Below, one piece after another: positions 16,402-25,731 of a stretch of DNA of 64,000 nt. A model generated the notes under the pieces. That model was given only the letters and a program-made list of their open reading frames with translations, had not been told where the DNA came from and made no database searches. The first letter of the stretch is position 1. Every line of letters begins with the position of its first letter. This stretch comes from Pseudomonadota bacterium (GTDB taxonomy: Bacteria; Pseudomonadota; Alphaproteobacteria; SHVZ01): assembly GCA_016195085.1 (NCBI GenBank), contig JACQAG010000031.1, positions 1 through 64,000 of the forward strand. The letters are read 5' to 3'. A program made the translations under genes and the position numbers.

Positions 16402-16519
16402 GGAGGGGGTGATCCTCACCCCCTCCTAAAGTCCACCCCCGCTTGATCCGCGGGTCCATCTTCCGATTGCACGATGGATTGCCTGGGGAGGGTCGGGGAG
16501 GGGTGATCCTCACCCCTCC
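16402..16519. repeat. Two related short palindromes in a gene-free gap
   Basis: The 304-base gap 16295-16598 holds two hairpins. The first (16402-16426) has 11-base arms starting GGAGGGGGTGA around TCC; the second (16497-16519) has 10-base arms starting GGAGGGGTGA around TCC. Each is followed by AAAGTCCACCCCCG. A third member of the same pattern lies at 28736-28760. These are dispersed palindromic repeats; they could also stop transcription between convergent genes. Nothing else was recognised in the gap. Confidence 0.7.
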
Positions 16520-16598
16520 CAAAGTCCACCCCCGTCAAGCCCGGCAATGACGATTTCATAAATGATTTCGGCTAACCGGACGCCGCTCTGGAACCGGC

Positions 16599-17438
16599 TC
16601 AGACTTCGCTGTGCGCGAATTCCCAGTAGAGCGCCCGCGCCTTCGCGGCGATCGGGCCGGGTTGCAGATCGCGCGTCTCGACCTTGGTGCAGGGCTGCAC
16701 CTTGCCGAAGTTGCCGGTGTTGAACACCTCGTCCGCATCCAGCACTTCCGGCAAAGTGACCCGCCGCTCATAGGCGGCGTAGCCGGCCTTGCGCAAGAGC
16801 TCCAGCACCCGCTCGCGGGTGATCCCGGCAAGGAAGCAGCCGTTCGGGATCGGGGTGTGCACCACGCCATCCTTGACGAAAAACAGATTGGCGGTGGCGA
16901 ACTCCGCGACGTTGCCAAGGAGATCGCACATAATGGCATTGTCGAAGCCGCGCGCCTTCGCCTCGGCGATGGCCCGCCCGCTGTTCGGATAAAGGCAGCT
17001 CGCCTTCGCCTCGGTCGGCGCCGTGTCGGGCGAGGCGCGCCGGTAGCGCGAAACGCAGCTGGTGAATCCCGACGCGGGCGGCAGCGGCGATTCGTAAACC
17101 GAGAGGAAGAACCGTGTGGAGTCAGGATCGGGCTCGATCCAGCCGCTCTCCGCGTAGAACATCGGGCGGATGTAGAGCTCGGTGCATTTCGGGAACTGGC
17201 GAATGCCGTCCCAGGCGATCTCGTAGAGCTCGCCCGCGCTCAGCATCGGGCGCAAGCCCATGGTCGCGGCCGAGCGGAGGGCCCGGGCGCAGTGCCGGTC
17301 GAGGTCGGGGGCCACGCCCTCGAAGGCGCGGGCACCGTCGAAGATGACCGAGGACAGCCACGTGGCGTGGGTCATCGGCCCGAGCAGCGGCGGATTGCCT
17401 TCGACCCAATGGCCGTCGATGTAGGTCACCGATCTCAT
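16599..17438 (-). CDS. Class IV aminotransferase (branched-chain amino acid aminotransferase-like)
   Basis: A 279-residue fold-type IV PLP aminotransferase. The family order is visible: the opening YIDGHWVEG, FDGARAFEG, LYIRPMFY, the Lys region EAKASCLYPNSG followed by EAKARGFDNAI, NVAEFATANLFFV, and a C-terminal EVFNTGNFGKVQPCTKVE. It transfers amino groups between branched-chain amino acids and 2-oxoglutarate, or between related substrates. ATG at 17438 follows GGAGG. Divergent from pyrD. It is shorter than E. coli IlvE, as in the widespread IlvE-like subgroup. Confidence 0.88.
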   Translation of the reverse strand: MRSVTYIDGHWVEGNPPLLGPMTHATWLSSVIFDGARAFEGVAPDLDRHCARALRSAATMGLRPMLSAGELYEIAWDGIRQFPKCTELYIRPMFYAESGWIEPDPDSTRFFLSVYESPLPPASGFTSCVSRYRRASPDTAPTEAKASCLYPNSGRAIAEAKARGFDNAIMCDLLGNVAEFATANLFFVKDGVVHTPIPNGCFLAGITRERVLELLRKAGYAAYERRVTLPEVLDADEVFNTGNFGKVQPCTKVETRDLQPGPIAAKARALYWEFAHSEV

Positions 17439-17638
17439 GGCTCGTTTCCTCCCGCGCGATTCTTTAAGGCCTGTCCGCGGAGCGGTCGCGTCGTTCGACG
17501 CAAAGAAGTCTATACCGACAAATCGAGCGGGGCCAAGGTCGCGTCGGCCGCGCCTATACGGTCGTTGAGGAAGCCCGGCGCACGGCCGGCATCGCCAATT
17601 GCCCGTCCGAGGCGTCCGCTGATAGCGTCGGCCCCCGC

Positions 17639-18715
17639 ATGTCGATCGCATTTGATCCTTGGCCGCCGGTCATGGCTGGGCTCCGCCTGTTGGCGCCGGA
17701 ATCCGCCCATCGGCTGACGATCGCCGCGCTGCGCCTGGGGTTGGTGCCTGCGGGAGAACCCGACGATCCAATCCTGGCGCAAACGCTCTGGGGCCGCCGG
17801 CTCGCAAATCCCCTCGGGCTCGCCGCCGGCTTCGACAAGAATGCCGAAGCGATGGCGCCGATGCTGCGGCTCGGCTTCGCGGCGGTCGAGGTCGGCACGA
17901 TCACGCCCCGGCCGCAGCGCGGCAACCCGCGCCCCCGGCTGTTCCGGCTCACCCAGGACCGAGCCGTCATCAACCGGCTCGGGTTCAACAATGCCGGGAT
18001 GGCCGCCGCAGCCAGGCGCCTGGCGGCGCGCGATCGGCATCAGGGCGTCGTCGGCGCCAATATCGGCAAGAACCGGGACTCCGAGGATGCGGTTGCGGAC
18101 TACGTCGCCGGGGTCGAGATGCTGGCGCCGCTTGCCGACTATCTGACGGTCAATGTCTCCTCGCCCAATACGCCGGGACTGCGCCAATTGCAGGCGCGGG
18201 GGCCCTTGGACGCGCTCGTCGTCAAGGTCATGGCGGCGCGCGCTGCCGCCGTTCCCAGCAACCCGCCGCCGCTCTTCGTCAAGGTCGCTCCCGATCTGGA
18301 CGAGGGTGCCTGCGCCGACATCGCCCAGGTGGCGCTGACGCGCGGCATCGACGGCATCATCGTCGCCAACACGACGCTGGCGCGGCCGGCCGACCTCAAA
18401 TCGCCGTCCAGAGACGAGACCGGAGGCTTGAGCGGCCGTCCGCTGTTCCAGCCCTCGACCCGGTTGCTGGCGGACTTCCATCGCTTGACCCAGGGCCGCA
18501 TGCTGCTCATCGGTGTCGGCGGGATCGCCAGCGGCAGGGATGCCTATCTCAAGATTCGGGCCGGGGCGCGGCTGGTGCAGCTCTACACCGCGCTGGTCTT
18601 CGAGGGGCCCGGCCTCGTCGGCCGCATCAAGCGCGAGCTCGCCGATTGTCTCCGCGCCGACGGCTTTGAGAGCCTCATCGAGGCGGTGGGTGCGGGCCTT
18701 CCCTCCCATCCATGA
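17639..18715 (+). CDS. pyrD: Dihydroorotate dehydrogenase (quinone), type 2
   Basis: A 358-residue membrane-associated flavoprotein of pyrimidine synthesis that oxidises dihydroorotate using quinone. It has the N-terminal helical segment of class 2 enzymes (about residues 1-40), then NPLGLAAGFDKN, VGTITPRPQ, the class 2 catalytic loop NVSSPNTPGLR with its Ser base, VKVAPDL, and GVGGIASGRDAYLKI at the FMN phosphate site. The gene is followed 10 bases later by the TipF-like gene. Confidence 0.95.
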   Translation: MSIAFDPWPPVMAGLRLLAPESAHRLTIAALRLGLVPAGEPDDPILAQTLWGRRLANPLGLAAGFDKNAEAMAPMLRLGFAAVEVGTITPRPQRGNPRPRLFRLTQDRAVINRLGFNNAGMAAAARRLAARDRHQGVVGANIGKNRDSEDAVADYVAGVEMLAPLADYLTVNVSSPNTPGLRQLQARGPLDALVVKVMAARAAAVPSNPPPLFVKVAPDLDEGACADIAQVALTRGIDGIIVANTTLARPADLKSPSRDETGGLSGRPLFQPSTRLLADFHRLTQGRMLLIGVGGIASGRDAYLKIRAGARLVQLYTALVFEGPGLVGRIKRELADCLRADGFESLIEAVGAGLPSHP

Positions 18716-18725
18716 ACGCGCGAGA

Positions 18726-19901
18726 ATGAGGAAACGTCCCGGGAGTCCTTCGATCCTCCGCCACATCGCTCTCGTCTTCGTCTACGGCCTCATCGCCGTC
18801 GTAGGCGGCATCCTCGTGCCGCGGTTTCTTCCCGAAGCCGCGGGCGGGATCGCCATCGCCGGCGTGATCCTGCTCCTCGGCGCGGCGCTGCATCTCTGGA
18901 TGCTCGTTACCGGCGAGCTCGACCGCCTCAGCGACCGCCTGTCGGAGATGGAGGCAGATCAACGCCAGCTCAGCAAGGAGATGGGCAAGACCAACGTCGT
19001 GGCCGCCGAGATGCGGGTGCTGCAGACGCTCTTGAAGCAGCTCTCGGCGCAGCGCGCGGCGGCGCGCCAGGAGCCGCCGGCCATTGCCCCGGCGCCGCCG
19101 GCTGCCCTGCGCGCTCCGGTCGCAGCCGAGTCCCCGGGGCGTCCGCGCAGCTTGGACGACAACGCCGTGCTCGACATCGTGCGCGATGCGCTGAACGAGG
19201 AGCGCGTCGACCTGTTCCTGCAGCCGATCGTCAGCCTGCCGCAAAGGCGGCGGCGCTACTATGAGTGCTTCAGCCGCATCCGCGCCGCGGACGGGACGCA
19301 AATCACGCCCGAGCAATATCTGGGCGTGGCCAAGCGCGAGGGCTTGCTTGCGGCGATCGACAACATGCTGCTGTTCCGCTGCATCCAGCTGGTGCGGCGC
19401 GCCCGCAAGGGCCATCTCGACATCGGCTTCGTCTGCAACATCGCCAGCCACTCCCTCGGCGATGCGCGCTTCTTCGACGAGTTCATCGAGTTCCTGGCCG
19501 ACAATCCGACCTTGGCCCAGGGGCTCATCTTCGAATTCGGCCAAGACGATTTGGCGCAGGCGAGCGACCTCGCCCGGCGGCCGATCGTCAAGCTCGCCAA
19601 TCTCGGCTATCGCTTCTCCCTCGACCGGGTGGTCAACACCGATCTCGACGTGCGCGGGCTGGCGGGGCTTGGCTTCCGCTTCGTCAAGATCGAGGCAAAC
19701 ACCATTCTAAGCAAGCTGCGCGCCGTCCCGCCCGCCCTCGACATGCAGGAGTTCCGCCTGGCGCTCGATCGCTCCGCGATCGATCTCATCGTCGAGAAGA
19801 TCGAGTCAGAGGACACGCTGCGCGAGCTCCTCGACTACAACATCGATTTCGGCCAGGGCTATCTCTTCGGCGAGCCCAGACTGTCGGCCGAAGCGGCGTA
19901 G
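18726..19901 (+). CDS. Membrane protein with degenerate EAL domain (TipF-like)
   Basis: A 391-residue protein with two N-terminal transmembrane helices (about residues 15-35 and 42-62), a coiled-coil stretch (about 65-115), a Pro/Ala linker and an EAL-family domain (about 150-385). The EAL signature is ECF, the DDFG metal motif is replaced by SLDRVV, while the late Lys (FVKIEAN) and GQGYLFG remain. It should therefore not hydrolyse cyclic-di-GMP, although it might bind it. The layout matches TipF, the Caulobacter flagellum-assembly factor that binds cyclic-di-GMP. No flagellar genes are nearby, so the role is inferred. Confidence 0.75.
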   Translation: MRKRPGSPSILRHIALVFVYGLIAVVGGILVPRFLPEAAGGIAIAGVILLLGAALHLWMLVTGELDRLSDRLSEMEADQRQLSKEMGKTNVVAAEMRVLQTLLKQLSAQRAAARQEPPAIAPAPPAALRAPVAAESPGRPRSLDDNAVLDIVRDALNEERVDLFLQPIVSLPQRRRRYYECFSRIRAADGTQITPEQYLGVAKREGLLAAIDNMLLFRCIQLVRRARKGHLDIGFVCNIASHSLGDARFFDEFIEFLADNPTLAQGLIFEFGQDDLAQASDLARRPIVKLANLGYRFSLDRVVNTDLDVRGLAGLGFRFVKIEANTILSKLRAVPPALDMQEFRLALDRSAIDLIVEKIESEDTLRELLDYNIDFGQGYLFGEPRLSAEAA

Positions 19902-19906
19902 CGGCG

Positions 19907-20767
19907 ATGACCATCGAGCTTTTGCCCGGCCTCGCCGCCGTGGCCGACGACTATGACGGCTTCATCCTCGATGTCTGGGGCGTGCTCTATGACGGCGGTG
20001 CCGCCTTTCCGGGCGTGGTTGCCTGCCTGGAAGAGCTGCGCCGGCGGGGCAAGCGGATCGTCGTGCTCTCCAACTCGCCGCGCCGGGCCGCGCTGGTCCG
20101 GACCCGCCTCTCCGACATCGGCATCGCGCCGTCGCTCTACGACTCGGTGCACACCTCGGGAGAGGAGACGCATCGGCATCTCGCCACCAGGCCCGATGCC
20201 TGGTATCGCGCACTCGGCCGGCGCTTCGTCGACACCGGCGACCCACGGCCGGGCGATATCACCGCCGGAACCGATGCCCGGCGCGTGGAGCGGGTGGAGG
20301 AGGCCGAATTCGTGCTGGCGACCATGGCGCGCGAGGATGCCAACGATGTTCATCTCTACCAGGATTTCCTCCGGCAAGCGGCTGAGCGAAGCCTGCCGAT
20401 GATTTGCGCCAATCCGGACCTGACCGTCATCCATGGCAGCCGCGTCACGCTGTGCGGCGGCAGCCTCGCCCAGGCCTACGAGGCCGCGGGCGGCAGGGTG
20501 CGCTACCACGGCAAGCCGTACCGCGAGATCTACGATTTCTGTTTCGCGCTCATGGGATCGAGCGATCGCCGGCGCATCCTCGCGGTCGGCGACGGATTGC
20601 TGACGGACATTCCCGGCGCCAGGGAAGCCGGCATCGACGCGCTCCTGGTGCTGGCGGGGCTCCCTTCGCTCGAGCTCGGGCGCGAACCCGACGCCGAGGC
20701 GGTCGATCGGCTCTGCCGGGCGCACGGGGAGACGCCGCTTGCGGCGATCGATTCGCTCCGTTGGTGA
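19907..20767 (+). CDS. HAD-superfamily class IIA hydrolase (TIGR01459-type)
   Basis: A 286-residue phosphatase-like protein. Nucleophile Asp is in FILDVWGVLYDG, motif II in VVLSNSPRR, a class IIA cap contains CANPDLTVIHG, the Lys is in YHGKPYREIYDF, and the acidic motif is AVGDGLLTDIPGA. NagD-like enzymes of this class dephosphorylate nucleotides or sugar phosphates; the alphaproteobacterial subgroup lacks an assigned substrate. ATG at 19907 lies 5 bases after the TipF-like gene, so pyrD, the TipF-like gene and this gene probably form one operon. Confidence 0.88.
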   Translation: MTIELLPGLAAVADDYDGFILDVWGVLYDGGAAFPGVVACLEELRRRGKRIVVLSNSPRRAALVRTRLSDIGIAPSLYDSVHTSGEETHRHLATRPDAWYRALGRRFVDTGDPRPGDITAGTDARRVERVEEAEFVLATMAREDANDVHLYQDFLRQAAERSLPMICANPDLTVIHGSRVTLCGGSLAQAYEAAGGRVRYHGKPYREIYDFCFALMGSSDRRRILAVGDGLLTDIPGAREAGIDALLVLAGLPSLELGREPDAEAVDRLCRAHGETPLAAIDSLRW

Positions 20768-20908
20768 CGCCGCTCTTGCCACCGCCCCACCAGGGGTAGG
20801 AAGGTAATGGGAATTGGCCGGCGCTTCGGCAGGGGTTCCGCCACGCCACGCCGCCCCCATATCTTGGGCACCATTCGCTCAAATCCTCAGCTCAAGGAAT
20901 CCCGCGTC

Positions 20909-22348
20909 ATGACCGTCCCAGCGCTCACCGACGAGCTCTTCTTCACCCATGCCGGCCTCGACCGGGCCCGCGTCGAGACAATCGTCGCCGAGGCGCTGAC
21001 GGGGACCGATGATGGCGAGCTGTTCCTCGAATACAGCCAGTCCGAGAGCCTTGCCTTCGACGACGGTCGGCTCAAATCCGCCAGCTTCGATGTGAGCCAG
21101 GGTTTCGGGCTGAGGGCGGTTGCCGGCGATTCCGCCGGCTATGCCCACGCCACGGAGCTGTCCGAGCCGGCGATCCGGCGCGCCGCGGAGACGGTGAAGG
21201 CGGTGCGCCGCGGCTACACCGGCACCTATACCGATGCGCCCAGGGCGACCAACCGCCACCTCTATGGCGAGATGAATCCGCTGGGGCTCGTCGATTTCTC
21301 CCTCAAGGTCAAGCTGCTGCAGGACATCGATGCCTATGCCCGCGCCAAGGACAAGCGGGTGAAGCAGGTGTCGGCCAGCATTGGCGGCAATTGGCAGGCG
21401 GTGCGCATCTTGCGCGCCGATGGGGCCAGCGTCGGCGACGTGCGCCCGCTGGTTCGTCTCAATGTGGCGATCGTGGTCGGCGAGGGCGAGCGCATGGAAT
21501 CCGGCAGCTACGGCGCCGGCGGCCGCACCACCTACGACCTCTACCTCACCATCGAGCAATGGCAGAAGCATGTCGACGAAGCGCTCCGCCAAGCGCTGGT
21601 CAATCTAGGCTCGGTGCCGGCACCGGCCGGCGAGATGCCGGTGGTGCTGGGTCCGGGATGGCCGGGCGTCATGCTGCACGAAGCCGTCGGCCACGGGCTC
21701 GAAGGCGATTTCAACCGTAAGAAGACCTCCGCTTTCGCCGGCCTCCTCGGCCAGCGCGTCGCCGCCGAGGGTGTGACCGTCGTCGACGACGGCACCATCG
21801 AGAACCGCCGGGGATCGCTCACGGTCGACGATGAAGGCACGCCCAGCCAGCGCAATGTGCTGATCGAAAACGGCATTCTCATCGGCTACATGCAGGACCG
21901 GCAGAATGCGCGGCTCATGGGCATGAAGCCCACCGGCAACGGCAGGCGCCAGAGCCATGCCCATGCGCCGATGCCGCGGATGACCAACACCTTCATGCTG
22001 GCCGGGCCGCATGACCCGCAGGAGATCATCGCCGGCGTCAAGAAGGGCCTCTATGCGGTGAATTTCGGCGGCGGCCAGGTCGACATCACGTCGGGCAAGT
22101 TCGTGTTCTCCGCCTCCGAGGCCTACATGATCGAGGGCGGCAAGGTGGGCCAAGCGGTCAAGGGTGCGACCCTCATCGGCAACGGGCCGGATGCCTTGAC
22201 CCGAATCGCCATGGTCGGCAACGATTTGAAGCTCGACGACGGTGTGGGCACCTGCGGCAAGGATGGCCAGAGCGTGCCGGTCGGCGTCGGCCAGCCGACT
22301 CTGTTGATGACCGGGCTTACGGTGGGCGGCACGGCGAAGGCGGCCTAG
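20909..22348 (+). CDS. tldD: Metalloprotease TldD
   Basis: The 479-residue TldD subunit of the TldD/TldE zinc protease, known for processing microcins and degrading unfolded peptides. The zinc motif HEAVGH (His257, Glu258, His262) is followed by GLEGDFNRK, and the C-terminal MIEGGKVGQAVKGATLIGNG block is typical. ATG at 20909 follows AAGGA. The partner tldE/pmbA is not in the window, which is common because the two genes are often unlinked. Confidence 0.95.
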   Translation: MTVPALTDELFFTHAGLDRARVETIVAEALTGTDDGELFLEYSQSESLAFDDGRLKSASFDVSQGFGLRAVAGDSAGYAHATELSEPAIRRAAETVKAVRRGYTGTYTDAPRATNRHLYGEMNPLGLVDFSLKVKLLQDIDAYARAKDKRVKQVSASIGGNWQAVRILRADGASVGDVRPLVRLNVAIVVGEGERMESGSYGAGGRTTYDLYLTIEQWQKHVDEALRQALVNLGSVPAPAGEMPVVLGPGWPGVMLHEAVGHGLEGDFNRKKTSAFAGLLGQRVAAEGVTVVDDGTIENRRGSLTVDDEGTPSQRNVLIENGILIGYMQDRQNARLMGMKPTGNGRRQSHAHAPMPRMTNTFMLAGPHDPQEIIAGVKKGLYAVNFGGGQVDITSGKFVFSASEAYMIEGGKVGQAVKGATLIGNGPDALTRIAMVGNDLKLDDGVGTCGKDGQSVPVGVGQPTLLMTGLTVGGTAKAA

Positions 22349-22461
22349 AGGCGACATCGAGGCGTGCCTCGCCATCCGAGCGGTGGCTGGTCGCCCGTGT
22401 TCTCATCGGCAACCCTGTCGGCGTTGCCATCTCCGCCCCCGCCCGTCACAATCCGGCCGGC

Positions 22462-23769
22462 ATGCTGACCGACGCCCAAGGCCTTGCCGTCACCACCGAA
22501 CGCCCCGAGACCGTCCGCGCCATCGACCGCTTCGTCGAGCAGTTCCTCGGTTATGGCAGCGATCTGAAGGGGATTCTGGAGGCGGCGGAGGCCGACCGGG
22601 ATTGCGTGGTGGCGCAGGCCCATGCCGGCTTGCTGACCTACCTCATGGAGACCGGCAAAGCCGCCGCGGAAGCGAAGCCGATCCTGGCTGGCGCCACCTT
22701 GACCGCCGCCCTGGCTGGCGAGCGGGAGCGGCTCTATCTCTGGGCGGTCTCGAATTGGACCCAAGGCGAGCCGGGCCTGGCGGTCTCGGCATTGAAGGCG
22801 CTCATCAAGCGCTATCCGCGCGATCTGATGGCAGCCGCACTGGCCCAGCTCATCGAATTCACCCTGGGCGATGCCGCCGGCATGCTGCACTTCGCCGAGG
22901 CAAGCCTCGAGGCCAATGGCGAAAACGCCTATGCCCACGCCAATGTCGCCTTTGCGCTGGAGGAATGCGGCCGCCTCGAGGAGGCGGAAGCAGCCGGCCG
23001 CCGGGCGACCGACATGCGCCGGGACAATCCCTGGGCGCATCACGCGGTGGCGCATGTCATGGAGATGCAGGGCCGTCCCCAGGACGGCATCGCCTGGATG
23101 ATGCCCCTCGCCGATTGCTGGGAGACCTGCAATTCCTTCATGTACACCCACAATTGGTGGCATGTGGCGCTGTTCCACCTCGACCTCGACGACCACGCGG
23201 GCGCCCTCCAGCTCTACGACCGGCGCATCTGGGGACGGGTCAAGACCTACAGCCAAGACCAGGTGAATGCCGTCTCCATGCTGGCGCGCCTCGAGCTCCG
23301 CCAAGTCGATGTCGGCGAGCGCTGGCAGGATTTGGCGAGCTATCTCGAAGGGCGGATCGAGGAGCATGTGCATCCGTTCCTGGACCTGCACTATCTCTAT
23401 GGTCTCGCCCGCGCCGGACGCGACCAGGCCGCCACCCGTCTGGTGGCAAGCATCGAGGCGCATGTCGGCAAGGTGAAGCCGTTCATGCGGCCGATCTGGG
23501 AGGATGTTGCGGTGCCGCTCGCACGCGGCCTCGTCCTCCATGCGCGCGGCCAGCACGGCGAGGCGGTCTCGCACCTGGTCGCGGTGCTGGCCGAGCTGCA
23601 TCGGATCGGCGGCAGCCACGCCCAGCGCGACCTATTCACGCAAATCCTGCTCGATGCTTTGATCCGGGCGGGTTACCGTGCGGAGGCTCGGGCCGTGCTC
23701 GAGCAACGCCGTCAGCAACGGCCGGGAATCCCCGCCATCGAGCGCCAGCTCGCCTCACTCGCCGCTTGA
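22462..23769 (+). CDS. Tetratricopeptide repeat protein (TTC38-like)
   Basis: A 435-residue helical-repeat protein. Pairs of helices of TPR type run through most of its length. The conserved stretch AHHAVAHVMEMQGRPQDGIAWM followed by NSFMYTHNWWHVALFHLDL is characteristic of the TTC38 family found in bacteria and animals, whose biochemical role is not established. No signal peptide or membrane segment is visible, so it is cytoplasmic. It lies 16 bases before the amidase gene and may be cotranscribed with it. Confidence 0.8.
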   Translation: MLTDAQGLAVTTERPETVRAIDRFVEQFLGYGSDLKGILEAAEADRDCVVAQAHAGLLTYLMETGKAAAEAKPILAGATLTAALAGERERLYLWAVSNWTQGEPGLAVSALKALIKRYPRDLMAAALAQLIEFTLGDAAGMLHFAEASLEANGENAYAHANVAFALEECGRLEEAEAAGRRATDMRRDNPWAHHAVAHVMEMQGRPQDGIAWMMPLADCWETCNSFMYTHNWWHVALFHLDLDDHAGALQLYDRRIWGRVKTYSQDQVNAVSMLARLELRQVDVGERWQDLASYLEGRIEEHVHPFLDLHYLYGLARAGRDQAATRLVASIEAHVGKVKPFMRPIWEDVAVPLARGLVLHARGQHGEAVSHLVAVLAELHRIGGSHAQRDLFTQILLDALIRAGYRAEARAVLEQRRQQRPGIPAIERQLASLAA

Positions 23770-23785
23770 GCCCAAGAGAATCCCG

Positions 23786-25183
23786 ATGAGCCGCGATCTT
23801 GCCCTGATGTCCGCGAGCGAGCTCGTCCGCCATTACCGCCGCGGCACCGCCTCGCCGGTCGAGGCGACGCAAGCGGCCTTGGCCGAGATCTCCCGGCACA
23901 ACGAGCGCGTGAATGCGGTCTGCTGGCTCGACGACGATTCAGCGCTCACCGCCGCAAGGGAGAGCGAGGTCCGCTGGCGCGCCGGCAAGCCCATCGGCCT
24001 CATCGACGGTGTGCCGGCGACGGTGAAGGATCTGCTGCTCTCCAAGGGCTGGCCCACGCTCCGGGGCTCGCGCACGGTCCGCCGCGACCAGCCCTGGCAG
24101 GAGGACGCCCCCAGCGTGGCCAGGCTCAGGGCCCATGGCGCGGTCCTCATCGGCAAGACCACCACGCCGGAATGGGGCTGGAAGGGTGTGACCGATTGCG
24201 GATTGACCGGCGTCACCCGCAATCCGTGGAATACCGAGATGACCCCCGGCGGCTCCAGCGGCGGTGCTGCGGTCGCCGCCGCGCTCGGCATGGGTGCCTT
24301 GCATCTCGGCACCGATGGCGGCGGCTCCATTCGCATCCCCGCTGGTTTCACCGGCATCTACGGCATCAAGGCGAGCTTCGGCCGGGTCCCCGCCTATCCG
24401 GCAAGCCCGTTCGGCACCCTCTCCCATGTCGGGCCGATGACCCGCACGGTCGAGGACGCGGCCCTCATGCTGTCGGTGATCGCCGAACCCGATGGCCGCG
24501 ACTGGTACAGCCTGCCCTACCAGCCCTGCGACTGGCGCACCGGGCTTGGCGGCGGCCTCAAGGGGCTCCGCATCGCCTATAGCCCGTCCTTGGGCGGCCA
24601 CAAGGTCGACACCGAGGTGGCGATCCTGGTCGCGGCCGCGGCCCGGGAGATGGCCGAGCTCGGCGCCGAGGTCGAGCAGGCGGAGCCGGATTTCTCCGGT
24701 GCGGAGGATGTGTTTCGGATCCACTGGTATGCAGGTGCGGCCAATCTCATCGAAGGCATACCGGACGAGTCGCGCCAGCTCATCGACCCGGGCCTGGCCG
24801 AGATCGCCGAGGAAGGACGCCGGATCGGGCTCATCGATTATTTCAAGGCGGTCAAGCTGCGCGAGGTCTTCGGCCAGCGTGCGGCGAAGTTCCACGAGAC
24901 CTACGACCTCCTGCTGACACCGACCTTGCCGATGACCGCCTTTGCCGCCGGCCACGAGGTGCCGCCGGGAAGCGGGATGTCGCGCTGGCCGGATTGGACG
25001 CCCTTCAGCTATCCCTTCAACTTGACCCGCCAGCCGGCAGCGACGATTCCCTGCGGGCTCACCCGTTCCGGCCTGCCGGTCGGGCTGCAGATTGTCGGCG
25101 CTCTTTATGACGAAGCCACGGTGCTGCGCGCGAGCCGGGCCTACGAGACCATCCGCCCGGTGCCGCTGCCGAAGCTGAAGTGA
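23786..25183 (+). CDS. Amidase (amidase-signature family)
   Basis: A 465-residue amidase of the Ser-cisSer-Lys class. The catalytic Lys is in GVPATVKDLL (about residue 80), the cis-Ser in TPGGSSGGAA and the nucleophilic Ser in GTDGGGSIRIPA. It hydrolyses amides or carbamoyl compounds to acids and ammonia; GatA is unlikely because no gatB or gatC is near. ATG at 23786 is chosen over an upstream in-frame start inside the TPR gene. The stop overlaps the GTG of the next gene (GTGA), implying coupled translation. Confidence 0.9.
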   Translation: MSRDLALMSASELVRHYRRGTASPVEATQAALAEISRHNERVNAVCWLDDDSALTAARESEVRWRAGKPIGLIDGVPATVKDLLLSKGWPTLRGSRTVRRDQPWQEDAPSVARLRAHGAVLIGKTTTPEWGWKGVTDCGLTGVTRNPWNTEMTPGGSSGGAAVAAALGMGALHLGTDGGGSIRIPAGFTGIYGIKASFGRVPAYPASPFGTLSHVGPMTRTVEDAALMLSVIAEPDGRDWYSLPYQPCDWRTGLGGGLKGLRIAYSPSLGGHKVDTEVAILVAAAAREMAELGAEVEQAEPDFSGAEDVFRIHWYAGAANLIEGIPDESRQLIDPGLAEIAEEGRRIGLIDYFKAVKLREVFGQRAAKFHETYDLLLTPTLPMTAFAAGHEVPPGSGMSRWPDWTPFSYPFNLTRQPAATIPCGLTRSGLPVGLQIVGALYDEATVLRASRAYETIRPVPLPKLK

Positions 25184-25674
25184 CAGTCTTCCTGCACTGG
25201 CTCCTCCGCAGACTCGACTCGGCCGCGGGTGCCGTCTTCGCCGCCCTTGGCTTCGTGCTCGCCTCGCAGTTCCAGGAGTTCCTGCAGCAATACCTGCAGC
25301 GTCTGGGCGGGCATCTGGACGAGGCCCGCGCCAACTATCTGAGCCTGGTCACCGGCGGCGTCGCGCGCACCCTCGACCCGGCCTTGCGCGAGACGGTGGT
25401 GGCCGGCGCGCGGGCCCGGGTCGACTCCCTGGATCGGGCGCTTGCCGCCATTCGCGATGCCGGCCCGGTCACCCGGCCGTTCCAGCTCGTAACCCATATC
25501 GATCTCGAGATCGCGCGGGCGACCTTCGCCGCCTATCAGCCGGCCGTGCCGACCGATCCCCTCAGCCTCGCCTATGCCGCCGCCGGCCTGATTCTGGGTC
25601 TTGTGGTCTGGGAGCTGGTCAAGCTGCCGCCCGCGCTCATCTTTCGCCGTCGCCGTCTGCGCCCTGGGCGCTAA
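25180..25674 (+). CDS. DUF2937-like membrane protein
   Basis: A 164-residue protein with a hydrophobic N-terminal helix (about residues 15-32), a long amphipathic middle (about 40-125) and a C-terminal transmembrane helix (about 128-150, LAYAAAGLILGLVVWELVKLP) ending in an Arg-rich tail. This matches the DUF2937 family, which has no known function. The GTG start overlaps the amidase stop. The 3' end, including the stop codon, lies in a 15-base tandem duplication. Confidence 0.7.
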   Translation: MTVFLHWLLRRLDSAAGAVFAALGFVLASQFQEFLQQYLQRLGGHLDEARANYLSLVTGGVARTLDPALRETVVAGARARVDSLDRALAAIRDAGPVTRPFQLVTHIDLEIARATFAAYQPAVPTDPLSLAYAAAGLILGLVVWELVKLPPALIFRRRRLRPGR

Positions 25675-25695
25675 TATGGCGGGCGCTAATATGGC
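25666..25695. repeat. 15-base perfect tandem duplication
   Basis: GGGCGCTAATATGGC occurs twice head to tail (25666-25680 and 25681-25695) across the end of the DUF2937-like gene. The first copy contains the stop codon; the second is noncoding. It looks like a replication-slippage duplication. Confidence 0.9.
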
Positions 25696-25731
25696 GGGGG
25701 TCGGGCCGGGGATGTAGCGGAGGAGGTCGGC

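Noticed and set aside
23786-25183. Reading the first amidase as GatA of the tRNA amidotransferase
   Set aside because: There is no gatB or gatC nearby and the surrounding genes are catabolic.
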